Shown here piece by piece: positions 1 through 5,524 of a DNA stretch of 7,544 nucleotides. A program made the position numbers and the translations under genes. The number at the start of each line of letters is the position of its first letter. The first letter of the stretch is position 1. The notes under the pieces were generated by a model that saw nothing but the letters and a program-made list of their open reading frames with translations, searched no databases and was not told the DNA's origin. The stretch comes from Hydrogenothermaceae bacterium (GTDB lineage: Bacteria > Aquificota > Aquificia > Aquificales > Hydrogenothermaceae), in contig JALSSG010000239.1 of the NCBI GenBank assembly GCA_026984355.1, positions 1 to 7,544 of the forward strand, read 5' to 3'.

Positions 1-219
1 AAGGAAGTTAACGAACAGATTTTAGCGTATCTTTATAGAATAACAGGATATCCAACAATCATAGTTTTTGATAGAGACCAGAACTATCAGGTACTTTATA
101 AGATACCCGGTTATATTGATAAAGAAAGTTTTTTAGACCTACTTTATTATTTAGGTACAGGATGTTATAAAAAGAATATAGATATTAGAAAATTTAGGGA
201 AATGGGTAGAAAATGCTAG
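1..219 (+). CDS. thioredoxin-fold protein, C-terminal part (SoxW-like)
   Basis: This reading frame is open from the first base and ends at TAG 217-219, giving 72 residues of a protein whose N-terminus lies outside the window. The visible part resembles the second half of a thioredoxin fold. The segment GYPTIIVFD (residues 16-24) carries the cis-proline (P18) that packs against the active site in thioredoxins. It is followed by a beta hairpin with an IPGYID stretch (35-40) and a last helix FLDLLYYLG, an ending typical of SoxW-like or thioredoxin_2 family proteins. The CxxC active site would lie upstream and cannot be checked, so redox activity is inferred. A signal peptide, common in periplasmic members, would also be missing from view. 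The frame overlaps the moaE start by 7 nt, which suggests coupled translation. The penultimate stretch has two cysteines (C55 and C72), the latter being the last residue. Confidence 0.72.
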   Translation, partial: KEVNEQILAYLYRITGYPTIIVFDRDQNYQVLYKIPGYIDKESFLDLLYYLGTGCYKKNIDIRKFREMGRKC

Positions 220-641
220 AAAAAAATCCAACGATACCACAAATCTATATAGGTGAAGACTGGTTTAATCTTCAAGATGTGTTAGATAGTTATAAAGATG
301 AAACATGTGGAGCTGTAGATATATTTATAGGAGTTCCTCGTTCTGCTCCAGAAGATGGAGAGGTAAGGGAACTTCACTATGAAGCATACAAGTCTATGGC
401 TGAAAAAGTCATACAGGAAATAATAGAAGAAGCTAAACAAAAATTTAAAATAAAACATGCAGTAGTTCACCATAGAACAGGAGTAGTTCCAGTGAAAGTT
501 CCTTCTTTCCTCGTAGCAGTATGGTCAGGTCATAGGCAAGAAGCATTTGAAGCTTGTAGATACATAGTTGATAATGTAAAAGCAAGAGCTCCAATCTGGA
601 AAAAAGAAGTATTTAAAACTGGTAAAGAAAGCTGGAAATAA
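213..641 (+). CDS. moaE: MoaE, molybdopterin synthase catalytic (large) subunit
   Basis: MoaE is the large subunit of molybdopterin synthase. With the thiocarboxylated small subunit MoaD it puts two sulfurs into cyclic pyranopterin monophosphate to make molybdopterin in the cytoplasm. The 142-residue length fits the family (about 150). Visible family motifs are the F-x-G segment with R43, HYEAY (55-59), HHRTG (86-90), SGHRQEAF (105-112) and KARAPIWKKE (123-132). K123 and K130 line up with the two active-site lysines of E. coli MoaE (K119 and K126), with the same 7-residue spacing. The GVVPV stretch and the short WKKE-type C-terminus look more like archaeal or eukaryotic (MOCS2B) members than E. 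coli MoaE. The usual VRxxN after the first glycine is replaced by PRSAP. The ATG lies within the end of the upstream thioredoxin-fold gene. No moaD or other moa gene is in the window. Confidence 0.93.
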   Translation: MLEKNPTIPQIYIGEDWFNLQDVLDSYKDETCGAVDIFIGVPRSAPEDGEVRELHYEAYKSMAEKVIQEIIEEAKQKFKIKHAVVHHRTGVVPVKVPSFLVAVWSGHRQEAFEACRYIVDNVKARAPIWKKEVFKTGKESWK

Positions 642-657
642 TCATCTTTCAATATTC

Positions 658-666
658 TGTTAAAAT
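658..666 (+). promoter_or_regulatory. possible extended -10 promoter for lysC
   Basis: TGTTAAAAT reads as a TGn extension followed by a -10 hexamer that matches TATAAT at five of six positions. It would start transcription near 673, about 37 nt before the lysC start codon. I see no convincing -35 element at the right distance. There is also no terminator between moaE and lysC (642-709), so read-through from moaE is equally possible. Confidence 0.3.
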
Positions 667-698
667 ATAGTAATTTATCAAAGTAAACTCTTAACTCT

Positions 699-712
699 GG
701 AGGTATATATTG
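699..712 (+). promoter_or_regulatory. lysC ribosome binding site and TTG start
   Basis: GGAGGT at 699-704 lies 5 nt before TTG 710-712. The frame then reads MPLIVQKFGGTS, placing the family's N-terminal kinase motif at residues 7-12 as expected. No ATG lies near enough in this frame, so the uncommon start codon is well supported. Confidence 0.85.
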
Positions 713-1945
713 CCTTTAATAGTACAGAAATTTGGTGGAACTTCTGTAGGAAGTATTGAAAGAATAAAAAATGTAGCAAAAAAAATAAAGAAAGCTGTAG
801 AAAGTGGAAATCAAGTTGTAGTGGTTTCATCTGCAATGAGTGGAGAAACTGATAGATTACTTTCATTAACAAGAGAATTATCAAAAAATCCTGACCCTAG
901 AGAACAAGACCAGGTTGTTTCTACAGGTGAACAAGTAGCTATAGGATTAATAGCTATTGCATTGAAAGAAATAGGAATTAATGCTGTTAGTTTAACAGGA
1001 TGGCAGGTTCCAATTTATACAGATAGTGTCTACACAAAAGCAAGGATAAAAAGGATAGACACTCATAGAATTAGAAAAGAACTTGATGAAGGAAAAGTAG
1101 TAATTGTTGCAGGATTTCAAGGTATAGATGATTATGGGAATATTACTACTTTAGGTAGAGGTGGTTCTGATACAACAGCTGTAGCTCTTGCTGCTGCTTT
1201 AAAAGCAGATGTATGTGAGATATACACAGATGTGGCAGGAGTTTATACAGCAGACCCTCGTATAGTAGAAAATGCCAGAAAAATTCCAGTCATATCTTAT
1301 GAAGAAATGATGGAGATGGCATCTTTAGGTGCTAAAGTTATGCAAATAAGGTCTGTTGAGTTTGCTGCAAAATATGGTGTGAAAATACATGTAAAATCTT
1401 CTTTTTTAGAAGAAGAAGGAACATGGATAGTAGAGGAGGATGAAAATATGGAAGACGTGGTTGTAAGAGGAATAAGTCATGATTTAAAGGAGTCAAGAAT
1501 TACAGTTATAAGAGTGCCAGATGAGCCGGGCATAGCAGCAAAATTATTTAAAGCTTTAGGAGATAACAATATAGTAGTTGATATGATAGTTCAAAATGTT
1601 TCCCATAAAGGACATACAGATATATCATTTACAGTAAACAAAATAGATGCAGACTTAGCAGAAGAAATTGCAAGAAAAGTAGCTGAAGAAATAGGAGCAG
1701 AAGATGTTGAAAGAAATGATAGAATAGCAAAAATCTCTGTTGTTGGACTTGGTATGAAAACCCATGCAGGTACTGCAGCTAAGATGTTTGAAACTCTTTA
1801 CAAAGAGGGAATTAACATATATGCAATATCAACATCAGAGATAAAAATATCTTGTTTGATAGATGAAAAATATGCAGAATTAGCTGTTAGAGCTCTTCAT
1901 GAAGCATTTATAGAAAATTTAGAAGGGGAAATACAGTATGAGTAA
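710..1945 (+). CDS. lysC: aspartate kinase (LysC, alpha/beta type)
   Basis: Aspartokinase phosphorylates L-aspartate to aspartyl-4-phosphate, the first step to lysine (or diaminopimelate), threonine, methionine and isoleucine. The 411 residues match the monofunctional class of Corynebacterium, Bacillus and Thermus. The kinase domain covers about 1-245, with KFGGTSVGS (7-15), STGEQ (71-75), GRGGSDTTA (149-157), TDVAGVYTADPR (173-184) and K209 in the SLGAKVM segment. Two ACT domains follow: ACT1 about 264-335 with PDEPGIAAKLF (270-280) and DMIVQN (291-296), and ACT2 about 342-405 with VGLGMKTHAG (345-354) and ISTSEIKIS (373-381). These resemble the threonine/lysine sensing regions of C. glutamicum LysC, so feedback control by those amino acids is likely but inferred. 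M247 has its own strong ribosome binding site, as in enzymes that also make a separate beta subunit. The gene overlaps pycA by 8 nt and uses a TTG start. Confidence 0.96.
   Translation: MPLIVQKFGGTSVGSIERIKNVAKKIKKAVESGNQVVVVSSAMSGETDRLLSLTRELSKNPDPREQDQVVSTGEQVAIGLIAIALKEIGINAVSLTGWQVPIYTDSVYTKARIKRIDTHRIRKELDEGKVVIVAGFQGIDDYGNITTLGRGGSDTTAVALAAALKADVCEIYTDVAGVYTADPRIVENARKIPVISYEEMMEMASLGAKVMQIRSVEFAAKYGVKIHVKSSFLEEEGTWIVEEDENMEDVVVRGISHDLKESRITVIRVPDEPGIAAKLFKALGDNNIVVDMIVQNVSHKGHTDISFTVNKIDADLAEEIARKVAEEIGAEDVERNDRIAKISVVGLGMKTHAGTAAKMFETLYKEGINIYAISTSEIKISCLIDEKYAELAVRALHEAFIENLEGEIQYE
1433..1450 (+). promoter_or_regulatory. internal ribosome binding site and start for the LysC beta subunit
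   Basis: GAGGAGG at 1433-1439 precedes an in-frame ATG (1448-1450, M247) by 8 nt, an ideal arrangement. Translation from here would give a 165-residue protein consisting of the two ACT domains, ending at the lysC stop (1945). In C. glutamicum, B. subtilis and Thermus a beta subunit of this kind is made from an internal start at the equivalent place and forms alpha2beta2 aspartokinase. The residues after the methionine (MEDV) resemble the C. glutamicum beta start. The site is seen in the sequence; its use is inferred. Confidence 0.7.
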
Positions 1946-3368
1946 AGAAATAAAAAAAGTTCTTATAGCAAATAGAGGAGAAGTTGCTACAAGAATTATA
2001 AGAGCCTGTAAGGAGCTCGATATAAAAACAGTTGCTATATATTCAGAGGCAGATTCTAAAGGTATATGGGTAAAGAAAGCAGATGAAGCATATATGATTC
2101 CTGGAGACCCTATACAGGCTTATTTAAATTTTTACAAAATTGTAGATTTAGCAAAACAAACCAGATGTGATGCAATTCATCCAGGATACGGCTTCTTATC
2201 TGAAAACGCAGATTTTGCTAATTACTGTGCAAAAAAAGGGATAATTTTTATTGGTCCAAAACCAGAACATATTGCTTTATTCGGAGATAAGCTATCTGCA
2301 AAAAAGGTTATGAGAGAAGTTGGTGTTCCAGTACTTCCTGGAACAGATGAACCTATAACAGATATTGAAGAGGCAAAGATTATAGCTAAGGAAATAGGTT
2401 TTCCTGTTATTATAAAAGCTGCTTATGGTGGTGGCGGTAGGGGAATGAGGATAGTTTATGAACCAGATGAATTTGAAACTGCATTTCAATCAGCAACTAC
2501 AGAAGCAAAAAAATTCTTTGGAAAAGGAGATGTATTTATAGAAAAATACATTCCAAATCCAAGGCATATAGAAATACAGATAATGGCTGATAAACACGGT
2601 AATGTTATACATCTTGGAGAAAGAGATTGTTCTATACAAAGAAGACACCAAAAGATAATAGAGATAGCACCATCTCCAAGATTAAAAGAGGAAACAAGAA
2701 GAGAACTTTTTAGAGTATCAACAAGGGCTATGTTTAAACTTGGTTATGAAAATGTTGGTACTATGGAATTTTTAGTTGATGAAAATGATAACTTTTATTT
2801 TATAGAGATGAATACAAGGCTACAGGTAGAACATACAATAACAGAAGTTATTACTGGAGTAGATATAGTTCAGAGAATGATTGAAATATCACAGGGAGCA
2901 AAATTACCATTTTTACAGGAAGAAATATCATTTAGAGGTTATTCTATACAGTTTAGAATTAATGCAGAAGACCCAAGAAAAAACTTTGCTCCATCTCCAG
3001 GAAAAGTAACCTCCTATTACTCTCCTGGTGGACCAGGCGTTAGAATAGATGCTGCTGTGTATAAAGATTATATAATTCCTCCTTATTATGACTCTATGGT
3101 GGCAAAAATGATAGTATGGGCTCTTTCATGGAAACAAACAGTAAATAGAGCAAGAAGAGCTCTTGATGAATTTATAGTCAGAGGTGTTCCTACTAATATT
3201 CCACTTTTCCGTCAGATAGTAAGAGATAAAGACTTTATAGAAGGGAGATTTGATACTTCTTATATTGAGAAAAAGCTACCAACCTTTAATCTTAAACCTG
3301 AAGGTGGAGATCCTGAAGATCTTGCAACTGTAATAGCAGCAGCTATAGCTGCCTATCACAAATTATAA
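1938..3368 (+). CDS. pycA: biotin carboxylase subunit of pyruvate carboxylase (PycA; 2-oxoglutarate carboxylase CfiB possible)
   Basis: This ATP-grasp biotin carboxylase uses ATP and bicarbonate to carboxylate biotin on a partner protein. Seen in order are: the N-terminal domain IANRGEVATRIIRA (10-23) and HPGYGFLSEN (81-90); ATP-binding K118 and K160; the glycine loop GGGGRG (164-169); EK (202-203); H210; ERDCSIQRRHQK (228-239); E277 and E290; the catalytic strand NTRLQVEHTITE (292-303); and R340. The 476 residues stop after AAAIAAYHKL with no biotinyl domain, so the biotin carrier and carboxyltransferase must be another protein (PycB-like). This is longer than AccC (about 450) and fits two-subunit pyruvate carboxylase or the Aquificae 2-oxoglutarate carboxylase small subunit. 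The EHTITE variant is the form usual in pyruvate carboxylases, whereas acetyl-CoA carboxylases have EHPVTE, so I favour PycA. The ATG lies inside the end of lysC, with AAGGGG about 9 nt upstream. Confidence 0.85.
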   Translation: MSKEIKKVLIANRGEVATRIIRACKELDIKTVAIYSEADSKGIWVKKADEAYMIPGDPIQAYLNFYKIVDLAKQTRCDAIHPGYGFLSENADFANYCAKKGIIFIGPKPEHIALFGDKLSAKKVMREVGVPVLPGTDEPITDIEEAKIIAKEIGFPVIIKAAYGGGGRGMRIVYEPDEFETAFQSATTEAKKFFGKGDVFIEKYIPNPRHIEIQIMADKHGNVIHLGERDCSIQRRHQKIIEIAPSPRLKEETRRELFRVSTRAMFKLGYENVGTMEFLVDENDNFYFIEMNTRLQVEHTITEVITGVDIVQRMIEISQGAKLPFLQEEISFRGYSIQFRINAEDPRKNFAPSPGKVTSYYSPGGPGVRIDAAVYKDYIIPPYYDSMVAKMIVWALSWKQTVNRARRALDEFIVRGVPTNIPLFRQIVRDKDFIEGRFDTSYIEKKLPTFNLKPEGGDPEDLATVIAAAIAAYHKL

Positions 3369-3392
3369 AAAGCCCCGAAGGGCTTTTACTTT
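3366..3392. terminator. bidirectional intrinsic terminator between pycA and peroxiredoxin
   Basis: An 8-bp stem, AAAAGCCC (3368-3375) paired with GGGCTTTT (3380-3387), encloses a 4-nt loop. On the + strand the loop is CGAA and the stem ends in TTTT, then ACTTTATTTTT, ending pycA transcription. On the - strand the loop is TTCG, the stable UUCG tetraloop closed by C-G, and the stem is followed by TTTTT, ending the peroxiredoxin transcript. The hairpin begins at the last base of the pycA stop codon and lies 3 nt past the peroxiredoxin stop, so it fills the whole 22-nt gap. Confidence 0.9.
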
Positions 3393-4056
3393 ATTTTTCG
3401 TCTAAAGATTTAAAGCAGAACCACCAATCATAACATTCAAGTTTACCACTTCTTGCTTTTTCAAGTCTTTCTTCAGCCACATTAATATTGTCTGGAGGAG
3501 GTAGTATGACTTTATCACCAATTATCTCGTTATTTGGCCAGTTTGCAGGAGTAGCTACACCATATTTATCAGAAGTTTGTAAAGCTTTTACTGCTCTGAC
3601 AATTTCATCTATGTTTCTACCTATCTCCTGAGGATAGTAAAGAATAAGTCTTATAATACCTTTATCATCAACTATAAATACTGCTCTTACTGTGTTTGTT
3701 CCTTTATTTGGGTGTATCATTCCTAACTTTTTAGCTATCTCTCCCATATCATCAGCTATAACTGGGAATGTAATTTCCACTCCCCTTTTTTCTTTTATCC
3801 ATTCTATCCATTTAATATGGGCAAATACCTGGTCTACAGATAAACCTATAAGCTCACAATTTAACTTAGCAAGTTCGTCTTTTTTATTTTGAAACTCAAT
3901 GAATTCTGTTGTACATACAGGAGTAAAATCTGCTGGATGACTGAAAAGAACAAACCACTTATCTTTAAAATGTTCTGGAAGTTTCATTACACCTTGTGTA
4001 GTTTTAACTTCCATTTCTGGAAATGGTTCTCCAATCAAAGGAATTCTATTTTCCAT
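3391..4056 (-). CDS. peroxiredoxin, archaeal-type Prx6 (thiol peroxidase)
   Basis: This cytoplasmic thiol peroxidase reduces H2O2 and organic peroxides. I start it at CAT 4054-4056 (221 residues) because AAGGAGGGG (4070-4062) lies just upstream. A longer frame to 4089 would put that site inside the coding region and add residues unlike the family. The catalytic motif PADFTPVCTTE (41-51) holds the peroxidatic cysteine C48 with P41 and T45, and R124 is the likely conserved arginine. After the thioredoxin-like core (about 5-160) comes the long C-terminal dimerisation arm of the Prx6 class. Near the end, CYDWWFC places C208 and C214 six residues apart, as in the Aeropyrum pernix enzyme (C50, C207, C213), where the first of the pair acts as resolving cysteine and the protein forms a decamer. 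This protein probably works the same way. It is transcribed alone, convergent to pycA and divergent from hemL. C67 is an extra cysteine. Confidence 0.95.
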   Translation of the reverse strand: MENRIPLIGEPFPEMEVKTTQGVMKLPEHFKDKWFVLFSHPADFTPVCTTEFIEFQNKKDELAKLNCELIGLSVDQVFAHIKWIEWIKEKRGVEITFPVIADDMGEIAKKLGMIHPNKGTNTVRAVFIVDDKGIIRLILYYPQEIGRNIDEIVRAVKALQTSDKYGVATPANWPNNEIIGDKVILPPPDNINVAEERLEKARSGKLECYDWWFCFKSLDEK

Positions 4057-4063
4057 TTGTTCC

Positions 4064-4069
4064 CCTCCT
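4064..4069 (-). promoter_or_regulatory. peroxiredoxin ribosome binding site (sets the start)
   Basis: On the - strand AGGAGG lies 7 nt before the ATG at 4056-4054. This near-perfect site fixes the start at MENRIPLIG and rules out the upstream in-frame ATG at 4089, which has no such site and overlaps the predicted operator. Confidence 0.85.
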
Positions 4070-4076
4070 TTATTTT

Positions 4077-4091
4077 TATTGATTATCAATA
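4077..4091. promoter_or_regulatory. 15-bp palindrome at the peroxiredoxin transcription start; candidate operator
   Basis: TATTGAT-T-ATCAATA is an exact inverted repeat with 7-1-7 spacing, the architecture of Fur and PerR boxes. It begins 2 nt past the predicted -10 of the peroxiredoxin promoter and covers the likely start of transcription, where a repressor would block initiation. Its match to the classical PerR or Fur half-sites is only partial (about four of seven bases), so the regulator is not identified. Short palindromes also arise by chance in DNA this rich in A and T. Confidence 0.4.
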
Positions 4092-4093
4092 TT

Positions 4094-4121
4094 AATATAT
4101 TCTAATAATAATTAATTACAA
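4094..4121 (-). promoter_or_regulatory. predicted peroxiredoxin promoter
   Basis: Read on the - strand, TTGTAA (4121-4116) and TATATT (4099-4094) are separated by 16 nt and match the -35 and -10 consensus at four and five of six positions. Transcription would start near 4087, giving a leader of about 30 nt before the ATG. The surroundings are very AT-rich, so alternative -10 placements exist. Confidence 0.5.
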
Positions 4122-4177
4122 CCAGTTTTATAACTTAAGTAATTCATAGAACATTTTATATTATTCTTATTAATTAC

Positions 4178-4186
4178 TGCTATAAT
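4178..4186 (+). promoter_or_regulatory. hemL promoter, perfect extended -10
   Basis: TGCTATAAT is a full-consensus extended -10 (TGn plus TATAAT). Transcription would start near 4193, about 33 nt before the hemL ATG. No clear -35 is visible, which is usual for extended -10 promoters. It probably drives hemL and the four genes after it, since no terminator is seen between them. Confidence 0.65.
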
Positions 4187-4225
4187 AATAACGTCATATA
4201 AGTCTATAGTATAGAGGGTTATACA

Positions 4226-5512
4226 ATGAAAATTAATAAATCTGTTGAATTATTTAAAGAAGCACAGAAGTATCTTGTAGGAGGTGTTAATTCTCCTGTT
4301 AGAGCTTTTAAAGCTGTAGGAGGTACCCCTCTTTTCATTCAGAAAGGAAAAGGAAGCAGAGTATGGGATGTTGATGGAAATGAATATATAGATTATGTTC
4401 TTTCCTGGGGACCTTTAATCTTAGGTCATGCTCATGATCAGGTGATAAATGCTGTAAAACAAGTATCCAATTATGGTACAAGTTTTGGTGCTCCTACACA
4501 GTTAGAAATTGATATGGCAAAAGCTGTAGTAGATGCAGTTCCTTCTATTGAAATGGTAAGATTTGTAAACTCTGGAACGGAAGCTACTATGAGTGCTATT
4601 AGACTTGCAAGAGGATACACTGGAAAAAAGAAAATAATAAAGTTTGATGGATGTTATCATGGTCATGTTGATAGTTTACTTGTTTCAGCTGGTTCTGGAG
4701 TTGCTACTTTAGGTATTCCAGGAACACCGGGAATTCCTGAAGAGTTAGCAAATCTTACTATAGTTCTTCCTTATAACAATATAGAAGCTGTAGAAGAAAC
4801 ATTTGAAAAACATGGAAATGATATTGCCTGCGTTATACTGGAACCAGTAGCAGGTAATATGGGAGTAGTGGCTCCTTCTAAAGAGTATCATCAAAGATTA
4901 CGAGAAATTACAAAGGAATATGGGGCTTTGCTGATATGGGATGAGGTTATGACAGGTTTTAGACTTGCATATGGTGGAGCTCAGCAGTTGTATGATATAA
5001 AGCCGGATTTAACTACTCTTGGTAAAGTAATAGGTGGAGGACTTCCTGTAGGTGCTTATGGTGGTAGAAAAGAAATAATGGAACATATTGCACCTGTAGG
5101 ACCTGTATATCAAGCAGGAACTTTGTCAGGTAATCCTCTTGCTATGGCAGCAGGACTTAAACAGTTAGAAATCTTAAAAGAAACAAATCCTTATCCAGAT
5201 TTAGAAGAAAAAGGAAAAAGGATTGAAAAAGAATTAAATTCTTTAATAGAGAAATATAAGATAAAAGCTACTGTAAACAGAGTTGGTTCTATGATTACAC
5301 TGTTTTTTACAGATAAAAAAGTGGTTGATTTTGAGACAGCAAAATCTTCAGACCTTGAAAAATATGCTAAATTCTTTAGATTAATGCTTGAAAAAGGTGT
5401 TTATTTTGCACCTTCTCAATTTGAGGCTTCGTTTTTAAGTACAGCTCATTCTGATAATGATATTGATGAAACTTTAAACAAAATAGAGGATTCGTTTAAA
5501 GAGCTTCAATAA
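4226..5512 (+). CDS. hemL: glutamate-1-semialdehyde 2,1-aminomutase (HemL)
   Basis: HemL is a PLP-dependent cytoplasmic enzyme that converts glutamate-1-semialdehyde to 5-aminolevulinate, the last step of the C5 route to heme, siroheme and other tetrapyrroles. The 428 residues match the family length. Visible motifs are GGVNSPVRAF (19-28), NSGTEA (115-120, phosphate binding), YHGHVD (144-149), DEVMTGFR (239-246, with D239 contacting the PLP pyridine nitrogen), TLGKVIGGG (264-272, with K267 as the Schiff-base lysine, equal to E. coli K265), GTLSGNP (298-304) and a C-terminal FEASFLSTAHSDNDID. These distinguish it from ornithine or acetylornithine aminotransferases. AGAGGG (4213-4218) lies 7 nt before the ATG. 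It is the first gene of a tightly packed cluster; the next gene starts 12 nt after its stop. Confidence 0.97.
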   Translation: MKINKSVELFKEAQKYLVGGVNSPVRAFKAVGGTPLFIQKGKGSRVWDVDGNEYIDYVLSWGPLILGHAHDQVINAVKQVSNYGTSFGAPTQLEIDMAKAVVDAVPSIEMVRFVNSGTEATMSAIRLARGYTGKKKIIKFDGCYHGHVDSLLVSAGSGVATLGIPGTPGIPEELANLTIVLPYNNIEAVEETFEKHGNDIACVILEPVAGNMGVVAPSKEYHQRLREITKEYGALLIWDEVMTGFRLAYGGAQQLYDIKPDLTTLGKVIGGGLPVGAYGGRKEIMEHIAPVGPVYQAGTLSGNPLAMAAGLKQLEILKETNPYPDLEEKGKRIEKELNSLIEKYKIKATVNRVGSMITLFFTDKKVVDFETAKSSDLEKYAKFFRLMLEKGVYFAPSQFEASFLSTAHSDNDIDETLNKIEDSFKELQ

Positions 5513-5524
5513 GGAGTAAAAAAA

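Noticed and set aside
777..785. Run of A residues in lysC (and a similar run followed by GGG near 2230 in pycA) as possible slippage or programmed frameshift sites
   Set aside because: Both frames continue through the runs with full-length, well-conserved proteins, and such runs are common Lys codons in AT-rich genomes.
282..884. Antisense open frames over moaE and the start of lysC
   Set aside because: They show low-complexity Phe/Tyr/Leu-rich translations that mirror the sense genes, with no ribosome binding sites or recognisable motifs.
4057..4089. N-terminal extension of the peroxiredoxin to an upstream ATG at 4089
   Set aside because: The extension would be translated across the strong AGGAGG site, has no ribosome binding site of its own, overlaps the predicted transcription start and adds residues not typical of the family.
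3692..4095. + strand open frames opposite the peroxiredoxin gene
   Set aside because: They are shadows of a strongly conserved gene on the other strand, with no domain signal and no supporting start site.
4209..4224. Hairpin GTATA/TATAC enclosing the hemL Shine-Dalgarno, as a possible RNA thermometer
   Set aside because: Five A-U-rich pairs would not be stable, least of all in a thermophile, and no longer stem is present. It also competes with the overlapping palindrome.
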